Below are positions 6,242 to 11,850 of a stretch of DNA of 11,850 nucleotides, in pieces; position 1 is the first letter of the stretch, and each line of letters begins with the position of its first letter. A program made the position numbers and the translations under genes. This DNA is from Paracoccaceae bacterium. GTDB lineage: Bacteria; Pseudomonadota; Alphaproteobacteria; Rhodobacterales; Rhodobacteraceae. Below the pieces are notes generated by a model, which made no database searches, had not been told where the DNA came from, and saw only the letters and a list, made by a program, of their open reading frames with translations. The stretch covers positions 1-11,850 of the forward strand of contig JABGTH010000222.1 in NCBI GenBank assembly GCA_018647275.1, in the 5' to 3' direction.

Positions 6242-7584
6242 GCCTGCTTATGGTTCTTGGCCGCAGCCTCAAGTGCGGGATATCGCAGACTTAATGTGAT
6301 GCCCCGTGCAAGAAACGACACAAGCAACGCAGCCCACAATCCGTGATTACCCCAAAGGGGCAAAAACAGCCAAACGGCGGTCCAGTAAACGACAAAACTG
6401 ACGATCATCATGTTGCGCATATCGCGCGATTGGGTTGCCCCGATGAAAATTCCGTCCATCATCCACGCCACACAGCCAATCAACGGGGCGACAACCATCC
6501 AAGGCAGATAGATGCGCGCCTCTACCTGAACCTCTGGTGATTTGGCCATAAGGTCAATCAGCCAAGGGCCAAAGATTGCAAATGCCAAGGCGGTGGTTAC
6601 GCACACAACAGCCCCCCAAAAACCTGTCATCAACGCAGAACGACGCAGACGGGATGCATCTCCGCGCCCCATAGCCCGTGCGATCAACGTTTCAGCAGCA
6701 AAGGCAAAGCCGTCCATCGCGTAGGCCGTGATGTACATGAACTGTACCAGCACTTCGTTAGACGCCAGCGTGACATCCCCAAACCGCGTCCCAAGGAACA
6801 CAAAGGACGAAAAAATCACCATCAACAGGGCTGAACGGATCAAGATGTCAGTATTCAGGAGCGCCATGCGGATCAATTTTGCCCGATCAAACACCTGCAC
6901 CCATTTGCGCCAATCCGGGTGTTTGAACGCGTCACGGCATAAATAAAGCGCCAGCCCAGCGCCAATAAGTTCCGCGATCACGGTCCCAACGGCCACGCCC
7001 TGCACCCCCATATCTAACCAAAGCACGAATATGATGCTGAGCAGTATATTGACGCTGTTCATCACCAGTTGGACCCAGAACACGCCCGAAGTGCGTTCCA
7101 TCGCAACCAGCCAACCCGTTAGAGCATAGATGCTGATGGCTGCAGGTGCCGTCCAGATGCGGATTGAAAGGTAGCTGCAAGCAAGCGTTTCGACCTCTGC
7201 GGACGCATGTGACATGCTGAGGGCCACCGAGAAGATCAGCGGTTGTAGCAAGATCAGGGTAAACCCAGCGGCCAAAGCGATCAAAAGCGCGCGGGTTAGG
7301 ATAATGGAGACCTCAGCGTAATCTTCCGCCCCTGCGGCTTGCCCAACCAATCCCACGGTGCCCATCCGTAGAAAGCCAAAGATCCAAAACACCGTCGTTA
7401 GGATAATGGCGCCAAGGCCGACAGCCCCAATGGGTGCCGCCTCTCCCATTTGCCCAACAACGCCAAGGTCCACAGCCCCAAGGATTGGAACCGTGGCGTT
7501 TGACAGCACCAAAGGCACCGCCAGTTTGAGGATACGTTTGTGTGTGATTTCTTGTGGTGGCGTTGCCGGTGTGACCGGTTTCAC
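6238..7584 (-). CDS. MATE-family multidrug/toxin efflux transporter, DinF subfamily
   Basis: The 448-aa integral membrane protein has about twelve hydrophobic segments in two similar halves (first near 17-40, last near 413-435). DinF-type marks are the first-helix PLVLSNATVPILGAVDLGVVG with Asp40, GFLRMGTVGLVGQA (70-83), and DGFAFAAETLIARAMG (291-306) opening the second half. The family exports organic compounds across the inner membrane using a proton or sodium gradient; the substrate is unknown. The start is GTG at 7582-7584, overlapping the upstream thioesterase stop as GTGA, so translation is probably coupled; no later Met keeps the first helix. It is last in the thioesterase operon, and its TAA (6238-6240) overlaps the pyrD stop. 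Confidence 0.93.
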   Translation of the reverse strand: MKPVTPATPPQEITHKRILKLAVPLVLSNATVPILGAVDLGVVGQMGEAAPIGAVGLGAIILTTVFWIFGFLRMGTVGLVGQAAGAEDYAEVSIILTRALLIALAAGFTLILLQPLIFSVALSMSHASAEVETLACSYLSIRIWTAPAAISIYALTGWLVAMERTSGVFWVQLVMNSVNILLSIIFVLWLDMGVQGVAVGTVIAELIGAGLALYLCRDAFKHPDWRKWVQVFDRAKLIRMALLNTDILIRSALLMVIFSSFVFLGTRFGDVTLASNEVLVQFMYITAYAMDGFAFAAETLIARAMGRGDASRLRRSALMTGFWGAVVCVTTALAFAIFGPWLIDLMAKSPEVQVEARIYLPWMVVAPLIGCVAWMMDGIFIGATQSRDMRNMMIVSFVVYWTAVWLFLPLWGNHGLWAALLVSFLARGITLSLRYPALEAAAKNHKQA

Positions 7585-8084
7585 GATTTATCATAACGTG
7601 GTTGCGGCATCAGAAAATGTCCTGTCGCTTGGGCAAACAGTTTTTCGCGATTGTCCTGCCACCCCTCAACATGCACAGAAGCATAACGTCGTCCTGATCT
7701 TGTAATCCGTGCGCGGGCATAGGCATCGCGCGGCAGGCCAGAGCGCAGGTAATCCACAGTAAAATCGATGGTCTTTGGCATGCGGAACGCTGTGCTATCT
7801 CCGTCCAACTCACCGCTTTCAAGATCGTCCCAAAGTGCCGCCCAGCTGAGAGAAATCACAGATGTAATTTCTAAAAACGCCGAGGTCACACCGCCGTGGA
7901 TAGCAGGCAGCAGAGGGTTGCCGATCAGCTTATCCGCATAGGGCAAAACAGCCGTCAGCTCATCACCACGCCGATCGAAGGTTACGCCTAGGTATTGGAT
8001 ATAGGGTACGCGCCCGACCAATTTGCTCAGCGCCTCATCGCGGCGTTGTTTGATCACTTGGACGGGTTCAGGTGGCTTTCTCAT
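7581..8084 (-). CDS. PaaI/4HBT-like hotdog acyl-CoA thioesterase (Glu type)
   Basis: The 167-aa product has one hotdog domain (about 25-160). The active-site segment AIHGGVTSAFLE (61-72) has the HGG turn and Glu72 at the start of the central helix, where many PaaI enzymes have Asp. YLGVTF (31-36) and the late strands TIDFTVDYLRSG and ASVHVEGWQ are typical. Such enzymes hydrolyse acyl-CoA thioesters in the cytosol; the acyl group is unknown. The ATG overlaps the stop of the upstream paralogue (ATGA) and its own stop overlaps the MATE GTG, so it is the middle gene of a tightly coupled operon. The insert WDDLESGELDGDS (85-97) lengthens it relative to its neighbour. Confidence 0.88.
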   Translation of the reverse strand: MRKPPEPVQVIKQRRDEALSKLVGRVPYIQYLGVTFDRRGDELTAVLPYADKLIGNPLLPAIHGGVTSAFLEITSVISLSWAALWDDLESGELDGDSTAFRMPKTIDFTVDYLRSGLPRDAYARARITRSGRRYASVHVEGWQDNREKLFAQATGHFLMPQPRYDKS

Positions 8085-8506
8085 CTGCGCTGCCCCTCGA
8101 TTGTAAAGGTGCCTGTCGCCATTGCGACTGGATTATCCGTGTCCTCATCCACTGCCGTTGCACGCACAAAGGCGACGTTACGGGTGATGTGGTAACATGT
8201 TGCGGTGGTGGACAACGCCTGCCCCGGCGTGGCCGAGCGCATGTAATCAATACGCAGGTCAATCGTGGCTGTGGCACCAGGATTGGACGGATGGCTCATC
8301 ACTGCCGCGCCGCAACAACTGTCCATCAACGCAGATACCGCCCCCCCATGCACAACGCCTGTCTCCGGATCACCGATAAGGCGCTCGTCATAAGGCATTG
8401 TGATTGTCGCTACACCGTTTTCTATTTCAGTCAAAACCATGCCCAGATCGCGCGAATGTGGGATCGCTTCCATAAACTGTCGGGCTATATTCACTTTGTC
8501 TGACAT
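8081..8506 (-). CDS. PaaI-like hotdog acyl-CoA thioesterase (Asp type)
   Basis: From the ATG at 8506, which has GAAAGG about 9 bases upstream, the product has 141 aa, the normal PaaI length. The open frame reaches 8569 but the extra residues have no family match or ribosome site. Motifs are LGMVLTEIENG (21-31), ERLIGDP (41-47), VVHGGAVSALMDSCCG (51-66) with the HGG turn and Asp62 as likely catalytic base, and the strand TIDLRIDYMR. It should hydrolyse aromatic or other acyl-CoAs in the cytosol; substrate unassigned. It is the first gene of the operon thioesterase-thioesterase-MATE, divergent from a MerR gene that could regulate it. Confidence 0.9.
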   Translation of the reverse strand: MSDKVNIARQFMEAIPHSRDLGMVLTEIENGVATITMPYDERLIGDPETGVVHGGAVSALMDSCCGAAVMSHPSNPGATATIDLRIDYMRSATPGQALSTTATCYHITRNVAFVRATAVDEDTDNPVAMATGTFTIEGQRR

Positions 8507-8620
8507 GAGCGTGCGCCTTTCGTTGCTTGCGACCTTTTGAACAGTCCCATGCGAAAAGGGCAAGAGCACCCGTTGCGCTTCTATTGCGGCCCGCCTAACC
8601 TCCCTCCCAAGGGGAGCACT
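8507..8620. promoter_or_regulatory. Divergent thioesterase operon / MerR promoter region
   Basis: A 114-base gap between divergent genes. The MerR ribosome binding site GGGGAG (8611-8616) lies in a small perfect inverted repeat, CTCCC-AAG-GGGAG (8604-8616), that could partly mask it in mRNA. No clear -35/-10 pair and none of the ACGT boxes seen before the second MerR gene are present. Confidence 0.35.
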
Positions 8621-8992
8621 ATGACCGACGATCGTTTATCTTTTAAAGAAATGTGTGCCGCGTTCGATGTGACGCCGCGCACTCTAAGGTATTATGAGTA
8701 CATTGAATTGCTGCAACCTGATCGTGAAGGCCGTTCGCGGTTTTACGGTGCCCGCGAACGCGCGCGGATGAAGTTGATTATGCGAGGTCGTAAATTTGGT
8801 TTTCAACTCGAAGACATCCGTCAATGGCTGCTGATCTACGAAAACGAGGGCACAAAGGCGCAAATGGAAGCGTGGATTGATATGGCCGATGGTCAAATGA
8901 AAGAGCTGGCAGAGCAACGTGTTCATCTGGAAGAGGCCATTACCGAGTTACAAGTTTTGCGTGAAAACGTGGCGAGTGAATTGGCGAAATAG
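8621..8992 (+). CDS. MerR-family transcriptional regulator (first of a tandem pair)
   Basis: From the ATG at 8621 with AAGGGGAG upstream the product is 123 aa; the longer frame from 8537 adds only low-complexity text. The N-terminal winged helix has FKEMCAAFDVTPRTLRYYE (8-26) and REGRSRFYGARERARMKLI, then RKFGFQLEDIRQWLLIY (57-73). The C-terminal half (80-121) is a long coiled coil for dimerisation. It lacks the paired cysteines of metal-sensing MerR proteins and has no separate ligand domain. Family members of this form near acyl-CoA genes commonly regulate fatty or branched-chain acid breakdown. Residues 1-73 align without gaps to the next MerR protein, so the two are paralogues. Target is inferred only; candidates are the divergent thioesterase operon and the downstream dehydrogenase genes. 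Confidence 0.9.
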   Translation: MTDDRLSFKEMCAAFDVTPRTLRYYEYIELLQPDREGRSRFYGARERARMKLIMRGRKFGFQLEDIRQWLLIYENEGTKAQMEAWIDMADGQMKELAEQRVHLEEAITELQVLRENVASELAK

Positions 8993-9188
8993 TCGCTCGA
9001 TTGATGGCCTATTCCGTTGGTCTGGGGGCCCAATTGTGAGTTCAGTGATTCCATTCGCTAGGTCATTTTTGGCAACGAAGCAGATGCTTTTGTGGTTGTC
9101 TCTACGCTGGACTGTACAAATTCACGAAAATTGTCTGCAAAATAATGCGCTTCCCCCCAATCCTCGTTTTTGCCAGATTCTCAACCAC
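8993..9188. other. Intergenic stretch after first MerR gene, nothing assigned
   Basis: No open frame with family sequence, no RNA gene and no clear terminator is seen here. A GGGGGCCC tract at about 9025-9032 has no T-run after it. The stretch belongs to a 334-base gap between the MerR genes whose right part holds the ACGT boxes. Confidence 0.5.
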
Positions 9189-9247
9189 TTGACGTAAGGA
9201 AACGTTACGTAAGGCGCAAAGTTGACGTGGCGTATAACTTACGTAAG
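9189..9247. promoter_or_regulatory. Cluster of ACGT-centred operator-like boxes upstream of second MerR gene
   Basis: Four similar boxes lie in 59 bases: TTGACGTAAG (9189-9198), GTTACGTAAG (9204-9213), GTTGACGTGG (9221-9230) and the perfect palindrome CTTACGTAAG (9238-9247). Their ACGT cores start at 9192, 9207, 9225 and 9241. A further overlapping ACGT is at 9202. Box three contains a -35-like TTGACG (9222-9227), and box four falls in the spacer or at the -10 side, the usual place for MerR-family binding. Similar ACGT dyads are, as I recall, reported for MerR-type LiuR regulators of acyl-CoA catabolism. Likely operator and promoter for the MerR/dehydrogenase operon; autoregulation is inferred. 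Confidence 0.6.
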
Positions 9248-9326
9248 CTAATTCTCCATTGTAACAGACGGGCAACAGACCCAATTGACACTCGTAACAC
9301 TTATTTTACGGGCGGAGACAAAGCCG

Positions 9327-9728
9327 ATGACCGAGAACACCAAAACCATCAGAGAGATGTGTGACGACCACAACGTCACCCCACGCACTTTGCGCTTTTA
9401 TGAAGCCAAGGAATTGCTGTTCCCCATTCGTGAGGGGCAAAGGCGTCTCTTTACCAAACGTGATGGCGCGCGTCTCAAGCTGATCTTGCTGGGCAAACGC
9501 TTTGGCTTCAGCCTTGAGGAAATTCGCCAGCTGCTGGACCTGTATCACGTTGACGATGATCGCCAAACCCAACTAGCGCGCGCCTACGCCGTGGCCAACG
9601 ATCGTCTGGCCGATATGGAACGTCAGCGCGACACGCTGAGTGAAGCCATCGAAGACCTAAAACATCAAATGCGCTGGGGCGAAAAGATGATCGCCTCGAC
9701 CAAAAAAAATTCTGGGGTGACCCACTAA
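9327..9728 (+). CDS. MerR-family transcriptional regulator (second of a tandem pair)
   Basis: The ATG at 9327 follows GGAG at a 10-base distance and gives 133 aa; the open frame from 9285 adds residues without family likeness. The DNA-binding domain shows IREMCDDHNVTPRTLRFYE (8-26), REGQRRLFTKRDGARLKLIL and KRFGFSLEEIRQLLDLY (57-73). A coiled coil follows (about 78-120), with a basic, serine-rich tail. No metal-binding cysteine set is present. It is 45 bases upstream of the acyl-CoA dehydrogenase gene and preceded by a cluster of palindromic ACGT boxes, so it most likely regulates its own operon in response to an acyl-CoA or fatty acid. This is inference from context. AGGG-TCG-CCCT after the gene is too weak to be a terminator. 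Confidence 0.92.
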   Translation: MTENTKTIREMCDDHNVTPRTLRFYEAKELLFPIREGQRRLFTKRDGARLKLILLGKRFGFSLEEIRQLLDLYHVDDDRQTQLARAYAVANDRLADMERQRDTLSEAIEDLKHQMRWGEKMIASTKKNSGVTH

Positions 9729-9773
9729 GACAGGGTCGCCCTTTACCCAATTTGTGCCCAATCGGAGAACACT

Positions 9774-11555
9774 ATGCCCTGCTACAAAGCCCCAACAAAA
9801 GACATGCATTTCATTTTGCACGATCTATTGAAAGTCTCGGAAAGTGTCATTCCAGGTTATGATGAGCTGGAAGCAGATTTCACATCTGCAGTGCTGGAAG
9901 AAGCGGGCAAACTGACGTCTGAAGTGTTGGCCCCTCTAAACGTGACTGGCGACAAAGAAGGCTGTCGTTTGGAAAATGGCGTTGTTTACACACCAGCCGG
10001 TTTCAAAGACGCATTTTCCAAAGTCAAAGAAGGCGGTTGGACCGGTCTGGACATGCCCGAGCAATACGGCGGACAAAACATGCCAGCGGTTTTAGGATCA
10101 GCAGTGGGCGAATTGTTCTCTGGCTCCAACATGGCGTTCACAATGTATCAGGGCCTAACCCACGGTGCAGCATCCGCGATTTTGGCCCACGGGACTGAAG
10201 CGCAAAAAGACAAATGGTTGCCAAACATGGTGTCGTGCGAATGGACAGGCACCATGAACCTGACAGAGCCACATTGCGGCACTGATCTGGGACTGATGCG
10301 CACCAAAGCAGAACCACAAGCGGACGGCAGCTATAAGATTACAGGCCAGAAGATCTTTATCTCTTCTGGTGAACACGACATGGCGGACAACATCGTTCAC
10401 TTGGTATTAGCGAAAATTACTGATGGTCCTGAGGGCATCAAAGGCGTGTCTTTGTTCATCGTTCCAAAGGTTATGGTCAATGAAGACGGTTCCTTGGGCG
10501 AGCGCAACGGGGCAACCGTTGGCAGCATCGAAGAGAAGATGGGCATCCACGGCAACTCTACCTGCGTCATGAACTATGACAACGCGACAGGTTATTTGTT
10601 GGGCGATGAGCATAAAGGCATGCGCGCCATGTTCACCATGATGAACGAGGCGCGTTTGGGCGTCGGGATGCAAGGGCTGTCCCAAGCCGAAGCTGCGTAT
10701 CAAAACGCACTAGATTACGCCAACGATCGTCTGCAAGGGCGCGCTGTCACTGGCGTGCAGAATCCAGACGGCCCAGCCGATCCATTGATCGTTCACCCAG
10801 ACATTCGTCGTTCCTTGATGGAACAAAAGTCGTTCGTTGAAGGCGCACGTGCCTTCATCCTTTGGGGTGCCACAATGATTGATGCCGCCCACCGCGCGGA
10901 TGACAAAGACGCCGATGGCTTGGTGTCCTTGTTGACCCCTGTGATCAAGGGCTTCTTGACTGATGTCGGATACGACATGACGGTTAAGGCACAACAGATC
11001 TATGGCGGTCACGGCTATATCGAGGAATGGGGCATGTCCCAATACACCCGCGATGCCCGTATTGCTATGATCTATGAAGGGGCTAATGGCGTTCAGGCGC
11101 TAGACCTTGTGGGCCGCAAATTGGCGCAAGACGGAGGCAAGCACGTGATGGCGTTCTTTGAAATGGTGAAGACCTTCATCAAAGACAATGCAGGCCAAGA
11201 TGACGCATACGATAAAGACTTTATCGAACCCCTCAAAGCAGCATCCAAAGATTTGCAGGCCGCAGGCATGTATTTCATGCAAAACGGCATGAGCAATCCA
11301 AACCACGCATTGGCGGGTTCTAACGACTTTATGCATATGTTTGGGCACGTCTGCCTTGGCCTGATGTGGGCACGTATGGGCAAGGTTTCTAGCGATACCT
11401 TAGCTGCGGGTACGGATGACGCAACATTCTATGAAACCAAGCTTGCGACGGGTCGTTTCTATATGGCGCGCCAGTTGCCTGCGACGGCATTGCACCTGAC
11501 GCGTATTCAATCTGGAAGTGATACGGTGATGGCGCTGGATGCGGCAAACTTCTAA
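9774..11555 (+). CDS. Long-form acyl-CoA dehydrogenase (FadE/DmdC-like family)
   Basis: The 593-aa product is of the long acyl-CoA dehydrogenase type with an extra C-terminal helical domain (about 460-590), as in roseobacter DmdC (methylthiopropionyl-CoA dehydrogenase) and related FadE-like enzymes. The N-terminal cap helices span about 11-150. FAD/substrate segments are TMNLTEPHCGTDLG (160-173) and GQKIFISSGEHD (191-202). The C-terminal core has QQIYGGHGYIEEWGMSQY (407-424) and MIYEGANGVQALDLVGRK (432-449), with Glu435 the expected catalytic base. It makes the alpha-beta double bond of an acyl-CoA and passes electrons to ETF. Fatty, branched and sulfur-containing acyl chains are all possible. 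The ATG has CGGAGA upstream. The preceding MerR gene is probably its regulator; downstream genes appear co-directional. Confidence 0.92.
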   Translation: MPCYKAPTKDMHFILHDLLKVSESVIPGYDELEADFTSAVLEEAGKLTSEVLAPLNVTGDKEGCRLENGVVYTPAGFKDAFSKVKEGGWTGLDMPEQYGGQNMPAVLGSAVGELFSGSNMAFTMYQGLTHGAASAILAHGTEAQKDKWLPNMVSCEWTGTMNLTEPHCGTDLGLMRTKAEPQADGSYKITGQKIFISSGEHDMADNIVHLVLAKITDGPEGIKGVSLFIVPKVMVNEDGSLGERNGATVGSIEEKMGIHGNSTCVMNYDNATGYLLGDEHKGMRAMFTMMNEARLGVGMQGLSQAEAAYQNALDYANDRLQGRAVTGVQNPDGPADPLIVHPDIRRSLMEQKSFVEGARAFILWGATMIDAAHRADDKDADGLVSLLTPVIKGFLTDVGYDMTVKAQQIYGGHGYIEEWGMSQYTRDARIAMIYEGANGVQALDLVGRKLAQDGGKHVMAFFEMVKTFIKDNAGQDDAYDKDFIEPLKAASKDLQAAGMYFMQNGMSNPNHALAGSNDFMHMFGHVCLGLMWARMGKVSSDTLAAGTDDATFYETKLATGRFYMARQLPATALHLTRIQSGSDTVMALDAANF

Positions 11556-11562
11556 GGTGCTA

Positions 11563-11585
11563 GGGGTGGGCGATTGTCCCACCCC
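11563..11585. other. Strong GC hairpin between dehydrogenase and small gene
   Basis: A perfect 8-base stem, GGGGTGGG (11563-11570) with CCCACCCC (11578-11585), encloses the loop CGATTGT. No T-run follows on the plus strand, so it is not a classical terminator. It lies 8 bases after the dehydrogenase stop and 25 bases before the next start, where it could stabilise the upstream mRNA 3' end, mark a processing site, or attenuate downstream expression. Confidence 0.7.
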
Positions 11586-11609
11586 AACGACACTGCAGGA
11601 AAAACAACC

Positions 11610-11822
11610 ATGCCCAAACGCTTTCGCCTTTCACGTCGCTTCCCTGTCGCAATGACAGAAGACGGGTATCGCCGATTAAAACGGTTTTCAGCGGATGCGA
11701 GTTTGGATGAAGGCGAGGCGCTTTCGTTCCTGGTTGAGAATTTTGCCAGTGTCGTGAACGAAGAAAATCTGACCGCACGTTTGCGACTCTTCAACGCAGA
11801 GCTCGACGCGGGCAAGAAATAA
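11610..11822 (+). CDS. Small basic-headed protein, possible ribbon-helix-helix fold
   Basis: From the ATG at 11610 (AGGA about 9 bases upstream) the product is 70 aa. I do not recognise a named family. Visible layout: a basic N-terminus (MPKRFRLSRR), a short strand-like FPVAMTED (11-18), a helix GYRRLKRFSAD (19-29), a turn, and a second helix EGEALSFLVENFASVV (34-49), then an amphipathic tail. Strand-helix-helix order with a basic strand resembles CopG/Arc-type DNA-binding proteins, but this is only pattern likeness. It sits between the dehydrogenase gene and another apparent start at the window edge, so it is probably an operon member in acyl-CoA metabolism. A TTG start at 11574 would place the start inside the hairpin and is unlikely. 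Confidence 0.75.
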   Translation: MPKRFRLSRRFPVAMTEDGYRRLKRFSADASLDEGEALSFLVENFASVVNEENLTARLRLFNAELDAGKK

Positions 11823-11830
11823 ACACATCT

Positions 11831-11850
11831 GGGGAGGATGTTGTGATGAG
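11831..11850 (+). promoter_or_regulatory. Strong ribosome binding site and start of a gene cut by the window edge
   Basis: GGGGAGG (11831-11837) lies 8 bases before ATG at 11846-11848; a GTG at 11843 is an alternative start. Only one or two codons are in view, so the product is unknown. Beta-oxidation genes such as a thiolase often follow this type of dehydrogenase, but nothing here shows it. Confidence 0.6.

Noticed and set aside
9731..9742. AGGG-TCG-CCCT hairpin as terminator after the second MerR gene
   Set aside because: The stem is only four pairs, no T-run follows, and the dehydrogenase gene starts within 45 bases.
1..11850. Mobile element, phage, CRISPR or defence island
   Set aside because: No transposase, integrase, terminal repeats, regular spacers or nuclease genes are seen; gene content is housekeeping and catabolic.

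Overview
The window looks like ordinary chromosomal DNA from an alphaproteobacterium, most likely a moderate-GC marine Rhodobacteraceae of the Roseobacter group. This rests on protein style and gene neighbourhoods, such as gcdH beside a GcvA-like LysR gene, DUF952 before pyrD, and twin MerR genes before a long acyl-CoA dehydrogenase. There is no rRNA, tRNA, CRISPR array, insertion sequence or phage gene. I found no convincing new multi-gene system.

Layout. Positions 1-1216 hold the 5' end of glutaryl-CoA dehydrogenase (minus strand) and a divergent LysR regulator. Positions 1217-3065 are a small zone of gene decay. A secreted cupredoxin-like gene carries an in-frame TAA and a later frameshift. 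An intact SRAP/YedK-type DNA-protein crosslink gene lies on the minus strand. A Dabb (stress-responsive A/B barrel) gene is cut by a single in-frame TAA. A two-way hairpin terminator closes the zone. Next comes a periplasmic 5'-nucleotidase (minus), divergent from a DUF952 gene and pyrD (class 2 dihydroorotate dehydrogenase). pyrD meets a DinF-type MATE transporter tail to tail, with overlapping stop codons. The MATE gene is last in a minus-strand operon with two PaaI-like hotdog thioesterases; every junction is a 4-base overlap (ATGA, GTGA).

From 8621 onward everything is on the plus strand: two tandem MerR-type regulators without a metal-site cysteine pattern, a long FadE/DmdC-type acyl-CoA dehydrogenase, a strong hairpin, a 70-aa possible ribbon-helix-helix protein, and the ribosome binding site of one more gene at the edge. 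Upstream of the second MerR gene is a cluster of ACGT-centred palindromes, a good candidate operator for local fatty-acid regulation.

Working together: the right half is probably acyl-CoA metabolism under MerR control (dehydrogenase, with thioesterases nearby). The left end is lysine/tryptophan degradation through glutaryl-CoA under LysR control. The middle is nucleotide supply (pyrD) and nucleotide or phosphate scavenging (5'-nucleotidase).
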